DNA of 64,000 nucleotides from Coriolopsis trogii (GCA_020543525.1 JAHYIO010000039.1:1922001-1986000), one strand, 5' to 3'; positions 12,116-24,649 are shown, counted from the first letter of the stretch. The notes: generated from the sequence alone by a model not told the origin. Numbers and translations are program-made.

Positions 12116-14092
12116 CCGCGTTTCTCTTGCTGGGCATGGGAGACGCCTGGGTCCTCTTCATCACGTCCTGAAAGCCAAGCTGGCAGAATGAGGCGTTCAA
12201 TGACAACAGTCGCGGACCTGTTCCGTGCTCCGTGAGCCAATTAAACACCCGACGTTGAGATACATCCCCACTGCTCGGACGCTACTGCGATGGTTCACAT
12301 ACCTTAGTATCGCATGGTACACTAGGACCAGTCACTCATTCGCACAGTGCGAGCCATTGGGACACAGCACATCGCTGCGGCGAGCGCGATCTGACACGTC
12401 CGCGGCTCATCAACGCCGCGCGGCCCTGGACGGCGCGTCGAGGAAGCTGAAGCCCTGGGCAGCCGAAACGTACACTGGCACGGAGTTGTGTAGTCAGGTT
12501 GCCGGTGACATGCTTGGGAAGAACCGGGCGAGGAGCGGCCGCGACGTGTGCGCATACCACCAAGGAATCGCCTCAAGTGCACAGCAGAACGGCGGAGCCT
12601 CCCCTTGCGCACAAAACGGAGCGCTGCTATGGCTGGGGGAGGGGGGTTGGGAGCGCGGTGCTGTTTCGGGGTGACTTGCGTGGAATGTCCGGTGCCCCTT
12701 TTGTCAGCGGAAGTTTGTGAGACTGTGCCTCAGTCTGAGCTGTGTATTGTCAATATGGCGTGGGACTGGAGGAGTATGTCTCGGGCCAAGCACTGTGGTC
12801 CGTGAGAGCCGACAGATGGATGCCATGGTTGACATGATGTAGTCGGCGGCACTGACTCGGAGTTGCATCCTTAATTTACGCCCATATTGTGGTGATTTGC
12901 CAAGCGGACTACTCAAAGTCTGTGTCAGGAGCAACAGAGCAAAAAAAATAGCCATAGGCACAGTTCAGCAAGTAGCAATCGCAGTGGGTCTAAACACGAG
13001 GAGTCAGAGGTGCACAGAGTGTGAGTGGCAACGGGTGAAAACTGCGGTCACAATGCTGTGCTGTCCTCAAACAGTTCCCGATTTGGAACCCTTGCAGTGT
13101 CACGGCCCACGGCTACCACCTCGAGCCTTGGCCCGTGGTATAGCCGCTGCGCATACGGAGTCGCACGGACTCGCGACAGAGCTACACAAGTACACCATCT
13201 ATGTCTCACAAACGCCTCATTCGCTGTCAAGAGGCACGCTGCCGGCGCGCGAACGCTACATCTTCTGTGTACTACTTCCCACAGTTAGCGCGAGATGTGT
13301 TCCTGAGTATATTGATGGCGTAGGATATGCGGGGAAAGCCTATCCAACACGTCATCTATGCAACACGTAGGTGCTCTCGGCATAGTGAATTGCATGCTAT
13401 ACTGTCAGTAAGAGGCTAAACATTGATCTCACAGCTCCTGTCAGCATGAGAACGCGCAACATCGAGACATCTTGATCCGAATCGGGGGTATACAGATGCG
13501 ACGGGCATCGGATTCGGGCTTCAGCCCTTAAAGATGTGGACGTTCTGGGGCTCTGGTCCTAGTATATCATGGGCCTCTGTGGCCGCTCCCGCTCGAGTGA
13601 GCATCGGCCCAACGTCTGGAATCAGGAGTAAGAATATTGAACCGTCCTATATAACGCCATATACAAGCATTTGGTCCTTTCAATCGCGTGGATGTGTAGA
13701 CAGCGCGCTCGCTTGGTAGATCATGGCGAAGCAATCTGCTCTAGCATGCAGAATGATACAGATATGGCAGCTCTCTGGCGCCGTCATTGACACCGCAGCG
13801 AGAGGCTCTTGCACGGTATATCGCAGTATCGCGGATAAAAAAACTGTAGCCCATACCTATAGTGCATCCCTTACAGTCAGTATGCAGTATATAAGAGAAA
13901 AGAGAACATGAAGATCAGAGGCAAGGATTCGTCACGCCAATGACATTCCCCAGGCGCCAGATATGCTTACGTATGATCGGTACCCTTTCTGTCCAAATTG
14001 GGTAGTTTTGATCATCGATATTTCATACACTGCCGCGTTCAGCTTGGGTGAAGACCACATCCTGCCATCTTCGCCACTACGACGAAAGCAAC
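12116..14092. other. About 2 kb without a recognised gene
   Basis: Divergent upstream region of the manganese peroxidase and the phosphorylase. Several open frames up to 157 codons occur on both strands (for example 12225-12674 and 12897-13370 plus), but none has a domain or a coherent exon pattern. TATATAAG at 13888-13895 may serve the downstream phosphorylase. A recently silenced gene cannot be excluded. Confidence 0.35.
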
Positions 14093-15380
14093 ATGCCTCT
14101 ACCGTCAGCTACTGATCCTGCCGAAACGCAATCACTACCTTTTGAGGAGACATTGGCGAAGATCAGGTCGCTCGTGCCTCAGAAACTTCGCAAACCTCAT
14201 GTCGGCATCGTCTGTGGCTCCGGTCTCTCCACTCTCGCCGCGGCGATTCGAGAAGTTGTGGAGGTGCCATATGCGTCGCTTCCTGGCTTTGGGAAGAGTA
14301 CTGGTACGTGCGATTCCCCACTTGCTATGGTTCGGAGCCTGACCAATCATTCAACGCCTATTTTATCATCCGATGTTACATTGCCAGTTCCGGGCCACAA
14401 GAGCACACTCGCGTTCGGGTTAATAGGACCCGGTGAGGGCGTCCCTGTAGTCGTCATGCTAGGACGCGTGAGCCTTCATCGCTCATCTCAAGTCAACTAC
14501 TGACATCGTCGCCCAGATAGCTTCATCCTTATGAAGGCCATGGACTCTCCACGGTCGTGTACCCTATCCGTGTTATGGCGCGGCTGGGCATCCGGCATCT
14601 GATTAGTGAGCGGCGCCGTGACCTTCTCTGACTTCACAAATGTTGATTCATTGCTGTAGTCACCAACGCCGCCGGCGCGTTGAACAGGGATATCGCCGTC
14701 GGAACCAGTGAGTATCCTACCCGTTACACGCTGTCGTACTGCGTTGCATGCTGAATCCACTCACCGGCCTTTGACTACAGTCGTCGTCATCCAGGACCAC
14801 ATTGCATTCCCCAACCTGACAGGGATGAACCCTTTGTTGGGGCCGCCCGTTGGTCCGAATTATCCTCGCTTCCTACCGCTATCTTCTGCGTACTCGACCT
14901 CTCTGCGGCGGTTAGCTTTCCTCGCGGCGCACAAGCTGGAACTGGGCCTCAATGCGCTTGCGGAGGGTGTCTATGCATGGGTCTCCGGCCCGACATACGA
15001 AACGCCAGCGGAAGGCCGTATGCTGCGCAATGCCGGCGCAGATGTTGTCGGAATGAGTACGATACCGGAGGTGCTCGCAGGCAAGGAGGAGGGCCTGGAG
15101 GTTCTTGTCCTCAGTCTCGTCACGAACATGGTCGTCATCCCGAACAAGTATCGAAGTATCAAGGAAGAGGTGGAGGCGGAGGTGCGTGGAACAGCTCTAC
15201 TGTCCGTTTCGAGATTTCATTTAGACTGATCACACGCGGAAGCTCGCTGGAAGACCGGTGGTACGGCAAGAGGAAGAGGTCGTGTCGCATGAGGAGGTGC
15301 TTTTGATTGGGAAGCAGAAAGCAGATGTGATGAAGGGGCTTGTCGAGAAGATTGTCGAGTTGATCCAGAGCGAGGCTTAG
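14093..15380 (+). CDS. Purine nucleoside phosphorylase
   Basis: The ATG (CAACATGCC) opens MPLPSATDPAETQSLPFEE. The first exon contains HVGIVCGSGLSTLA, the glycine-rich phosphate-binding start of trimeric PNPs. Later exons give VPGHKSTLAFG, FHPYEGHGLSTV-type sequence, VTNAAGALN, VVIQDHIAFPNLTGMNPL, GVYAWVSGPTYETPAE, and VVGMSTIPEVLAGKEEG followed by VLSLVTNMVV. The base-binding and GMST motifs identify the inosine/guanosine-preferring family that cleaves purine ribonucleosides with phosphate in purine salvage. In the fungal form an Asn in VTNMV takes part in 6-oxopurine recognition. At least five short introns interrupt it. The last exon ends VEKIVELIQSEA and the stop is TAG at 15378. The protein is about 320 residues and appears intact. 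Confidence 0.88.
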
Positions 15381-15429
15381 AGAGGGCTGACCCGCCTTGC
15401 CATATTAGGGCGTTGTGTATTACGTAAGC

Positions 15430-15897
15430 CTATATAGAGTAGTGAAACTCGGGGACGTCGTCGTCCTCGAGCTCTTCGCCGCCCGCCGCGACGACCACGC
15501 CCACTGTCCCATACACCCTCGACCCTCGGTGTCCTATAGGTGCGTCTTCATCATCTTCGACAATTGCAGGTCCAGGCTGACAATATGCTGCCACCTTGTC
15601 GTCGAAACGCTTTGTCCCGCCAAATGTACCTCGTCTCCCTGTCCTCATTGATGTCAACGACGTGCGCGCATCGTTGTGGATGGTCATACAATCATGCTCG
15701 TATGGTGCGCTTCCTATTCGTACAACACTGCGCTCGCTTGCCACCTCTATCTTCTCCACTCCGGTTCGCGGCACCCATACGACACCCTGATACACCACGA
15801 CGCATACGGCCCCTCTATCTTCAGATCTCTCCGGGCGTCGCGAATCTCCTAGAAACTGCCTCCTCTCTTTGATACCAGGTGCGTCATTCTGGGACAT
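15430..15897 (-). CDS. Hypothetical protein, possibly spliced
   Basis: A 155-codon open frame on the minus strand, convergent with the phosphorylase. The C-terminal half is acidic (AIVEDDEDAP, GEELEDDDVPEF). Candidate splice sites (GTACATTTGG, CAGCCTGG) suggest the true gene could have one or two introns. No known domain was recognised, and the opposite strand carries an overlapping frame of similar length, so it may not be a gene. Confidence 0.3.
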   Translation of the reverse strand: MSQNDAPGIKERRQFLGDSRRPERSEDRGAVCVVVYQGVVWVPRTGVEKIEVASERSVVRIGSAPYEHDCMTIHNDARTSLTSMRTGRRGTFGGTKRFDDKVAAYCQPGPAIVEDDEDAPIGHRGSRVYGTVGVVVAAGGEELEDDDVPEFHYSI

Positions 15898-15997
15898 TGA
15901 CGGATTGCTTTTGACGAGTCAATGAGAAGGGTATACCCGCTGCTCATCACCCCTCCACAGTCATTCATATCTACACTAATCTATCTAATTCACCACA

Positions 15998-18121
15998 ATG
16001 CGGATTCTCCTTGTGCCTACACCGCCGGGCGCGAACATCTCCTTCGTACATACCCTCCCGGATCCCAAGCACGACGAAGACAAGCGCTGTCCGACGTCAT
16101 GGGCTGCCCAGCAGCAAATGCTGGAAGCCTTTCAGGAGGAAGGCGTGGATCTGGAGTCGCCAGGTGACATACATGCATTCGACAAGGCCGCGTGGCATAC
16201 TGCGCTCTTAGTCGACGTGATTTTCAACCTCGGGGAGCGTTCTGTGACGTGCAAGTTCGTCGATGGATCCACCGCGACATGGTGTTTGTCTTCGACCGGC
16301 GCCCACGCTGCATGTATAGCGGAGCTGGAAAGCATCATCCAGGACGTCCAGGATGCGACGACGGAAGACCGTAACAGACTCGAGGGCCATACATCTTCGT
16401 TCCATACGGCTTCGAGCATTCCTAGCCCTCCGGCGTCCCCAGTGTCCGCGAGCCTGCACAAAGCACACAAACGTCAAAAGTCGCTCTTTTCGTCTATTGT
16501 GGCCGCGGTCAAAGGGGCTCTCTCTGACAACGCGAACCGCGGGCACACACTGCCGACCTCGCACCCACCGCTCAAGATCTCCACAGCAGTCCCGTCGCAC
16601 TCTCGCACCCCGTCGACGTTCTCGCGAACGCAGAGATCACCGCCCATGTCCCCGGCTATAGACGAGGAAGAGCCCTTTCCACCCCCGTTTCAGCTAGTCA
16701 TCCGACCTCGCGAACCGATTCCTCTACCGCCTCATGCGAGAGTACGAACGAGAAGTGAAATCTTGCGGCGTCGCGCACGTTCAGGGCTTGTGGATCTGTT
16801 CCGGCGGCATGTGGTCTCTATGTTCTCGTTGACAGGCTCGCCGTCCTTTGCCGAAGTCCAGAGTGCGCCAGACTGGTATGCGCAGACATTTGGGTTCCCT
16901 CCCGGCCTCTATCCTGCGTGGGCGGCGCGTAGCATGCTCCGCAAGGTCGAGGACCGGATGCGGAATCTTATTGGAGAAGCAAACGCGCGCGGACTCGGAC
17001 ATGCGCTCGAGTGTGCTCGCAACCACCGTCGGGTCACGTTGCCGTTGCGGGATCTGGACGACGAGGATGATGACAACTCCGCTACGACTGTTGCGAGCGC
17101 GAGCACGGAGACGGACGGCTCGTCCGTGCACACGCCGCTCGACTCGCCCGTTCGCTCGCCGTTTGCGCCTGCTATCGTCTCGTCGTCCGGCGGGATATCG
17201 CGCTTCTCATCCGAGCCGGAAAAGGCGGCACCTCAGGTTCCTCGGAGTCCTTCGCCACCCTCCCCCACGTACGACTTTGACATGTCCACATATCACCAGC
17301 TGACCTCGCGTCGCGGCCGCCTGCTTGCTATACTGACCAAGCTTGGCTCGTCCCCGCGGCAGATGATCTCTGGCCACCAACATAGCTCTGATCTGACTAT
17401 CCTCGAGATCAAGAGCCGGCGGCGAGCGTGGAGCGCGCGGGACTTTGTGGGTGGCGCACGCATGTCCCTTGTGGGTCTCGCGACGCCCTTCAGGCGCTCG
17501 CCTCTTGCGCGCTGCGAACCGGTCACGGCGGAGATGGTCTCCCACCTGGAGAGCCAGGAGGGCGAACGGAGCAGCCTGTCTGCGAGTCGGTCTCTGGTCG
17601 GCCTGAGCGACTTGAGCGCGGAGTTCGGCATCAAGCCGGTGACGAAGGAGATGGACGCGCGTCTGTTCCCGGTCTGTGAGGAGGACGAGGACGAGGAGCC
17701 GCGTGCTGTCGTGTACCAGTCCGGGTACGGGCTGGATGAGTATATCGAGGACGAGGGCTGGCGGAGCATGCACGAGTTCGACCTGGAAAGCGGCCTGATG
17801 GTGTTTCCCCGTCCGGAGTCCGCCGAGTCGTCGCAGAAAGCGCATAGTCCTATGCACCCGATGGTCCGGACGCGGACGCAAAGCATGCGGAAAGAGCATT
17901 CGCGCACGCCCTCGGACGTGCTATCGCACCAGCGTACTTCGCTCGCACGCGGAGAGGGTACGCTGTCATCGAACTCCTTGCTTTGTCAACCGCTCAAGGT
18001 CAGCGTGCCTGTCATGCTGGACGGCGAGGACTCGTTTCATGACGAGAAGCGTGGCGGAGAATTCACATTGGCCATGGATCTGCCGTCGCCACCGCGGGGA
18101 TGGGATAGGTCATGTCGGTGA
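15998..18121 (+). CDS. Unknown 707-residue protein with disordered centre
   Basis: A single uninterrupted frame of 707 codons starts at an ATG in a CACAATGCG context after a pyrimidine-rich leader. An N-terminal part of about 120 residues (MRILLVPTPPGANISFVHTL; ALLVDVIFNLGERSVTCKF) looks folded. Residues 130-260 are Ser/Pro-rich. There is a second ordered block around SFAEVQSAPDWYAQTFGFP (about residues 280-340), then further Ser/Pro-rich stretches with acidic runs (DLDDEDDDN, CEEDEDEEPR). I do not recognise a family. Its length, single-exon structure and codon-position GC bias make it a likely real gene. The many Ser-Pro sites suggest regulation by proline-directed kinases, but this is inference. 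The large antisense frames at 17207-17907 are shadows. Confidence 0.75.
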   Translation: MRILLVPTPPGANISFVHTLPDPKHDEDKRCPTSWAAQQQMLEAFQEEGVDLESPGDIHAFDKAAWHTALLVDVIFNLGERSVTCKFVDGSTATWCLSSTGAHAACIAELESIIQDVQDATTEDRNRLEGHTSSFHTASSIPSPPASPVSASLHKAHKRQKSLFSSIVAAVKGALSDNANRGHTLPTSHPPLKISTAVPSHSRTPSTFSRTQRSPPMSPAIDEEEPFPPPFQLVIRPREPIPLPPHARVRTRSEILRRRARSGLVDLFRRHVVSMFSLTGSPSFAEVQSAPDWYAQTFGFPPGLYPAWAARSMLRKVEDRMRNLIGEANARGLGHALECARNHRRVTLPLRDLDDEDDDNSATTVASASTETDGSSVHTPLDSPVRSPFAPAIVSSSGGISRFSSEPEKAAPQVPRSPSPPSPTYDFDMSTYHQLTSRRGRLLAILTKLGSSPRQMISGHQHSSDLTILEIKSRRRAWSARDFVGGARMSLVGLATPFRRSPLARCEPVTAEMVSHLESQEGERSSLSASRSLVGLSDLSAEFGIKPVTKEMDARLFPVCEEDEDEEPRAVVYQSGYGLDEYIEDEGWRSMHEFDLESGLMVFPRPESAESSQKAHSPMHPMVRTRTQSMRKEHSRTPSDVLSHQRTSLARGEGTLSSNSLLCQPLKVSVPVMLDGEDSFHDEKRGGEFTLAMDLPSPPRGWDRSCR

Positions 18122-19531
18122 CACCGGTCCTATGTCCTTGCCGCATTCCTCGCCCACACACCATCATCGATGCCTGTTCCCTTGCTGCACATCTCGCCCA
18201 ATCCGATGTACTGACGCATCCACTGGTCGTGGTCGATTGCCTGATCCAATGGCTTTCTCTCCCCAAGCGTTCCTCGCCTTTCATTCGACAAGCATAACCT
18301 CTCCTCAGTGAAACCGCCTTTGCGTCTCTGACAGAAGGTCAGACGCGTCTGATGCGCTTCGGCAGGGAGCGCATCAGTGCCTGCCTATAGTCTTCTCCCT
18401 GATCCTTGCATTGCTTCCATCTTCCGCCCATCTCTCCTGCTCATTCCCATTCATCCGACCCTTCACGAACCAACTCACGATTATAGCATCTGACTTTGGT
18501 ACCGTATAGTATTTTCTGGTAGTGTGTGTGGCATTTTTCATCATAGGCATCATGAACCATCAATCCCACATTCGTACATTCCCATCATCTCATATCTCCA
18601 TACTCATTGGCCATCTCGTTCGGTGTTCCCTTCATACTTGTTCATTGTCCATTGCTTTCGCACCTCGGCTCGCATCGCATAATTCATGATCTTGACCATC
18701 TTCGCTGTACATATATCATACCACACAGTGCCCCGTCTTCACCCCTTGACCCTTGCATCATCTCCCCCGCTCCCCCTGCATTCGGACCTCCTTCGTTTCG
18801 CGCATGCCGTCGGGTTCTCCGACAGGCGGCGAAGACGGTAGAGGCCGTGCGCGCTTCATCACTTGCATCTTTTCCCCTCACGTCTCCTCCACATTAATGA
18901 TCCCCTATTCGTGTATTATAGTGCTAGTACCTTCCTTTCATGGGTTCCCGCGCAGGGTGGTGTTTCGTCGCTGCCGCGTCGTTCGCGTACCGCTGCTGAT
19001 AGTAGACCTGGTAAATGAAGAAGTAGGAAGAAAACTCGTAGACGATTCCCTGTTCTTGCGAGGGTCTGAGGCGTGTGCGTCTCGTCATTCCTTCCTGTAG
19101 ACCGGGCTTGGGCCCAGGGTGTCAGCTGAGTGTTTCGTCGCGCTCCTCTTGTATCTGGATACATTGTAATGTGTGGATACTGACGCACCCGATCGTAGGA
19201 CACGCAGGGCGGGTGGGCGACCTGACATGGAGCGGTAATCTGAACCGTGTAGATTTTGGAGTGCTTCGAATAGCAAGAGATCGGCGTCTCGAAGAAGACA
19301 CTACCTACTCCCTCGTGGTGGTCAGATCGTTCCGAGTCGACGGACGGGCCATAAAGATATAGATCTGGTATGCTGGCGACATATGCCTTTGTCCGACGCC
19401 GAAAGGAGTGACCTTGTCCCCTTTGTGGCTCAGTAGTCACAATGCCTGAAGACCTTGCAAAGGACCGACCGCTCTCAATCTGTATATATTGGGCTTCCTC
19501 TCGTCCTCACGATCTTCTCGTTCGCCGCGCC
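18122..19531. other. Intergenic, pyrimidine-rich on the plus strand
   Basis: About 1.4 kb between the 707-residue gene and the MYND gene. Long C/T-rich tracts (18150-18900) resemble fungal 3' untranslated and promoter DNA. No coding unit was recognised. Confidence 0.4.
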
Positions 19532-20546
19532 ATGGAGCCACTCACCCAGTCGGAGCTACTTACGCTACTCAGATCCACAGGAGTCGACGTCCCAGCCTCG
19601 GCCAAGATCTCCTCCGACGCCCTCGACAAGTGCTTCCGGCGTGTCCTGGACGCTATTCAGTACAAAGACCGCCTCCCGGCAGTGCTTGACCTCAGCTCTC
19701 TCCCAGAGTGGCCTACGGGACAGCTCAACGACACCCGCTCGCTTTTCGACGCCGTCCGGAGAGGCAATCTGCGCGAGGCGAGGCTGAACATGGCAGCGGC
19801 CGCGCTGGGAATGGACCGTGCGCAGCCCGGCTTGTTCACGGATGCGTTCGAGGATCTGCGTCAGACAGTGATGGGTCTCGGGAAGTACCTAGACCATGAC
19901 GTGAAGTGGTGCGTATTGGATGACAGTAGCCGCCAGTACATGCTTTGCTTGAGGGTATGTTCTCCGCATTGCGCTCCAGAGGATTCAGAGTGCTGACCAA
20001 GCTGCGACGCTCTTCCGTACAGGTGACATCCGTGCTGGAGGTGAACCAGAAGACTCCCGCGATCGTGGTGTTGTATCGCGCCTTCTGCAATGAGGAAGCA
20101 TTCGAATACTGCCAGTGGATAACTGATCAGGTCGATCACAACCCGGCGAGCGTAGGTCGCGTGGTCCCGAAAGTCAAGGCAACGGTGCTGGAACAGAAGC
20201 TGCTTGCGCGACTCCTTGATCATAACGCACAGCTACTGCCGTCCGACTTTGTCGTCGACCGCCAACGGCTTGAGGGAAGCTTCCGAGTATCCGTGCTGCT
20301 CCCGGTGGGGCCACTCGAGTCCGACGCGCTGGCCAAGCTGAACAATCACCTCGGCTGTCAGGTTTGCGGCAAGAAGGCAGGCAATCGATGCTCCCGGTGT
20401 CAGGCGGTCTCCTACTGTGGGAAACGTAAGTCTTGGTGAGTCTGCTGAGGTTGGTCGATCTTGACTCACAAGTTCTTGCAGAATGTCAACGAGCCGACTG
20501 GGGGGAGCACAAGACGCTGTGCCGTTCTCTCATGAGCGGGAAATAG
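19532..20546 (+). CDS. MYND zinc-finger protein
   Basis: The start chosen is MEPLTQSELLTLLRSTGVDVP. An in-frame ATG at 19442 is less likely because a TATA-like TGTATATATT falls between the two. The N-terminal domain of about 230 residues (DRLPAVLDLSSLPEWP, DLRQTVMGLGKYLDHDVKWCVL) is a basidiomycete-specific module of unknown function. It is followed by an intron (about 19955-20022) and a C-terminal MYND finger. The finger reads CQVCGKKAGNRCSRCQAVSYCGK and, across the last intron (GTAAGT to CAG), CQRADWGEHKTLC, giving the complete C-C-C-C-C-C-H-C zinc ligand set. MYND fingers bind proline-rich peptides, so a scaffold or regulatory role is likely. A broken relative of the N-terminal module lies at 45690-46380 on the minus strand. 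The inverted block B begins about 60 bp after its stop. Confidence 0.82.
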
Positions 20547-20759
20547 TGCACCGTCCGTTTCAGATCGTGCGAGTCGGGCCACGACGTCGAATCGCTGGCG
20601 ACCTCACTTGCGCGCGCGCGGGGCGCATGTCCTGTCCTTAGGCTCCGACCACCACCTCCTTTCTTGTCGCAAGACCATTTGACCCGCACTCGTTCACGCT
20701 CTTGCACTGGCATCATGGCATATCAAACTTCTATTATTCCTGCTCGCTTTTTCCGCTCT

Positions 20760-22093
20760 TCCTGTCGTGCTTTGCATGCTGTGTCTTCGGCTATGCGCAC
20801 CTGGCTCTCTCCCCGCGACGCACTGGAGTACTTCTCCGTATAGTCTTGTACGACGCGGCATACTCAGATTACAAATGCAAGCAGTGTCGGCAATAAGGCT
20901 CACGCGTCTGCCAGTATATCTCCTCCCGGTTACCTCGTACTGGTACGTGTTCGCAATTACACCCACATTTGCTAGTTATATCGGGAGCTCAGCCTGCAAT
21001 ATGATCACGCAAGTCAGCCATGTATGTCTGTGAATCAGGCAGATCTACAGGACGCGCTTCAGTGAAATGCAGATTACAAAGGCTTGGGCATTGGTCTCCA
21101 GAGCTTGGCGAGGTGCGATTCTCCGTCTCATTTCAGGGACTCCTCTCATCCTCTCTCACGGTCTCATCTGTGATCATATCTCAATCTCAGTTAGCCAGTG
21201 ACCTTTCTCTCCTCGCTATCATGCAAACTCCTCAGATATGCTAACACTCCCTTCTGTCGCCGCTAGTGCCGTGTCTGCGTTGCTCTGCAGCAGCTTGCAG
21301 CAGCTCATGTCTCCTCTGACACATTCCTCTTGCGGTCTCGCGTCATCACGTCTACGCTCTTCTGCAGATATGAACTGGCACTGCTCGCTTTTGATGAACA
21401 TCTCTCCCACTACCCGCTTTCCTGGGTCTTGCTTACTTATAGGTCGTCACGCTCGCCTCGGCTTTTGCACGTGTATGCTGTCCCTGCAGCGGTGGCCCTA
21501 ATTGGCGAGTTCTCCGTAGATTCCTCCTTGTATATAGCCCGATGTGCAAAGCCGTATGCTAATCAATATTTTTCATGTCGTTGTTGTATAATGCAAAACC
21601 AGCGGTCCGTGCGCTTGCGCTTGCTTGCGATCCTTGTGCAAGGTGCCTCGTCTTGGCGACAAACCATCTCAGCACGATCCAACTTGATTGTCACCGATTT
21701 GAAGCTGGATGGCGAACTCGGAACGCGCTCCATTTTGAGGAGCCATGTGTGTATGTTTCGCGGCTCGGCCTTGTGACGGCCGTTGATGACCATTCACCGC
21801 TCACTACAAGGTCAACAATTGGCTGCATACATTCCCGGAATGTATGGTGGGGAAGGCGCAGCAGAGATCGATGTATCAGCCTGTGTCTGAAGACTCGCGC
21901 TTGTGACTTGTAGTACACGAAAGGTCGCTTGTCCGAATGCGTTCCTACAGTACAACTACAAAGTTCACCACGGCGCTTGTCGAGACGCTGCTCGTCAGTA
22001 TCTGGCGGCAGCGCTGAAGATCCCACGAGGCTCCTTGGATTTGCCCCTACCTCGTCCTCGTCCTCGACGCTGCCCTTTGCCACCTCGTTGGTC
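20760..22093 (+). other. Upstream spacer of copy B, no recognised gene
   Basis: Counterpart of the copy A spacer. The hydrophobic frame seen there is disrupted here and no domain is visible. An ORF of 148 codons (21330-21776) is partly shared with arm A but not convincingly coding. Confidence 0.35.
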
Positions 22094-24649
22094 ATGGAAC
22101 ACCCTAGAGTCCCCATTGAGCTCGCGGAGAAGGTCATAGACGAAAGCCGGCACGATCGCTGGACTCTCCTGGCCTGCTCACTCGTCTGCCGGACATGGGT
22201 CGCTCGAAGCCGCCTTCATCTCTTCCGCGTTGTGCTACTCTCGTCACAGGCAGATCTACTATCTTTGCTGTCGGGTTTTCAATCGTCTCCGGAGCTGTGT
22301 GCCCTGGTCGAGGGAGTGACGGTGTGGAATGCAGCACTGGGGCTACCCCAGACAGCCCTCACAGTCCTACTGCACCAGCTCCCAAATGTGCGCGAATGGC
22401 ATCTCTATGGAGGTACTATGGGCTCTTTTACACTGGCAGGCAGGATAGTCAGGTCTTGTCTCCCCCTATACACACTTATGCACACACTCTCTCTTGGCAA
22501 TGCCCGCTTCACCTCTTCATCTCAAGCTGTGGCATTTCTCTGCCGCCTTCCCTCTTTGCGATCCCTGATTCTGTATCGTGTGGAGCTACCAGAATCAGGG
22601 CCGTACACGCCGATGAGCATCAGGTCAACGTCAACTTTGCGTCTGTCATCATTGGAGGTGGTGAGTATCTACGGCCCGTCATGGAATTAGTGCTGAACCG
22701 ACATCATCAGGATCTATGCAATGAGTCATTGGTCCATGATCTCATGCGGGCTACCCATAACACATTGGAGGTCCTGACGGCAGCGGTATTACCGGAGCAG
22801 ATTTTGATTGATGCACCGAGTAAGCAATTAATGAGTATTGTTCAATGTGGGATTGGAGGATTGAGTGTTCCGGATCCGTCACAGGGGGTTCGTCGCGGCT
22901 ACTACCAATGCTCCCAAATCCCGCCTTCTACAACTCTCTACACACTTTCTCCCTATCGGTCAAAACAATACACCAGTGGGATGATTACATTTTGATAATA
23001 CCCTATATCACACAATGTGTCCAAAGCAACTACTTCCCGAATCTCGCAGTCGTTCGCATCCGACGAGATCCGACATTCCCAGATAGCTTCTCCGATCTGC
23101 TACACCGCCACTTCAACGAGTTTGTGAGACTTTGCGAGGACCTGGAACACGCCCTCCTCCGCGTTTCCACGTTTCGATCACTTAGCCTCTCACTACCTGA
23201 AGCCAACCGACATACTACGCACACCTTGAAGCTACGACTACAACCCTTGTTCGCAACACTGCGTCGGAGAAATAGCTTCTTTGTAGAGTATGCCGACGGT
23301 ACGTGGTGCTATGTGACCAGTCAATATGTTTCTGCATTGCGAAGCTCTGATGGTTGACTTCGATAGGCGACACGCATATGATGAATGACCACGTCGACGT
23401 GATCGTCGCCTCCTGTCTATCACCCGATGCGAGATGGGCAATAAGCTCTGACGACCACTCAACAATCTATTGGGATTGTCGGACGGGTACTCCCAAGGCT
23501 CAATGGGACAGACGATTCGATTACTCCGATTCCGATTACATGCCGTCATTCCCCTTCTCTCCCGATGGCCGGCTATGCGCACGGCCAGCTGTGACGGGGG
23601 CGTCCTCTCAAAGTTGCGTCATCATCTGGGACACCGAGAAAGATCAGCACGTCGCCACCCTTGACATAGGCGCCAGTGAATCTATGCGACTTCATATGGA
23701 TACGACAGCGCCATCTACTCCCAGAGTGATGACCATAATCTGGGGATCCAGCGGAACCATCGCTGTTTTCGAAACCTATCATGTCACCCTCTCTGCGCGA
23801 TCTTGGGTGATGACTATCTGGGACTCCACCGCGTATACAGTCTGCAATCGGATTATTTGGCAGGAAGAGGAGGACTTCCGAGTCCGACACAACCCGTACT
23901 GGAAGGGCTTAGACTTCCATGTGTCCCCCAACAGAGATTTCCTTGTTTATGGATCGAACAGCTACACGCTGTCTGTTCTAAACACCTCTACTAGCGAATG
24001 GTGGCACGTGACGATAGGAAACCCATGCGCAGACGTAGGCCCGTTGCGTGATACGCAATGCCATCTCCCAGTCTTGAACGTGGAGTTTATCGACGGTGGT
24101 GACGGCCTTGTCTGTTTCTGCCCTCAATGTCGGACTGCGTATCTCTGGGACCTCACTGCGCGCAGAAGCTCCGACTCCGCTGCGCCTGTGGAGCCTCATC
24201 ACATCTTACTCGACGCTCAGCCATGCCCCCACACCTTGGACAATCGCAAGCTGGAACTTCTCGCCATTTCCCCCGACGGGACACTGACTGCGTTCCTAGT
24301 ATGGCGGAACATGGAGATATTCTTCATTCCTACCTCACGCTTCAGCGGCGCCTGCGATCCGCTCCGACAACTTGTCGAGACAAATGACGTCAATGACGGA
24401 TGCTTCTCGCCTTCGGGCGAACACTTCGTTCTAACCCGGGATGGAGGGATAGACGTCTATCGGACGGGGGATGGGAAGTGCATAACCACGCTCAAGGCTC
24501 CTTGGGACCAAAATTACCAACATGTGGTGTTCTCCGAGGACGGAGAGACGATGGCCGCTGCTACTGAGAACTCAATGCATTTCTACCGGTTCCGTGATGT
24601 TATCCAGTCCGCTGAGTCCGAGCTTGCTTCCGGTACAGTGTCGTGCTAG
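22094..24649 (+). CDS. F-box protein with C-terminal WD40-like propeller (copy B)
   Basis: Same architecture as copy A: an F-box at MEHPRVPIELAEKVID with LLACSLVCRTWVARSR, a leucine-rich middle, then a short second exon (SLVHDLMRATHNTLEVL). The third exon spans about 22845-23300 (SDLLHRHFNEFVRLCEDL). The propeller exon starts after an intron that ends near 23367 and continues to 24649 (MNDHVDVIVASCLSPDARW, WDCRTGTPKAQWD, FRDVIQSAESELASGTVSC). Introns keep the same GT-AG positions as in copy A. The two proteins differ mostly by scattered substitutions and a few short indels in the propeller (for example IIWQEEEDFRVRHNPYW versus the corresponding loop in A). No stop was seen. Copies A and B are the intact members of this local family, presumably SCF substrate receptors. 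Confidence 0.8.

Noticed and set aside
12225..13370. Plus-strand frames of about 150 codons upstream of the phosphorylase
   Set aside because: No domain, no coherent splice pattern and competing frames on both strands.
17207..17907. Antisense frames of 204 and 230 codons in the 707-residue gene
   Set aside because: Complementary shadows without conserved features.
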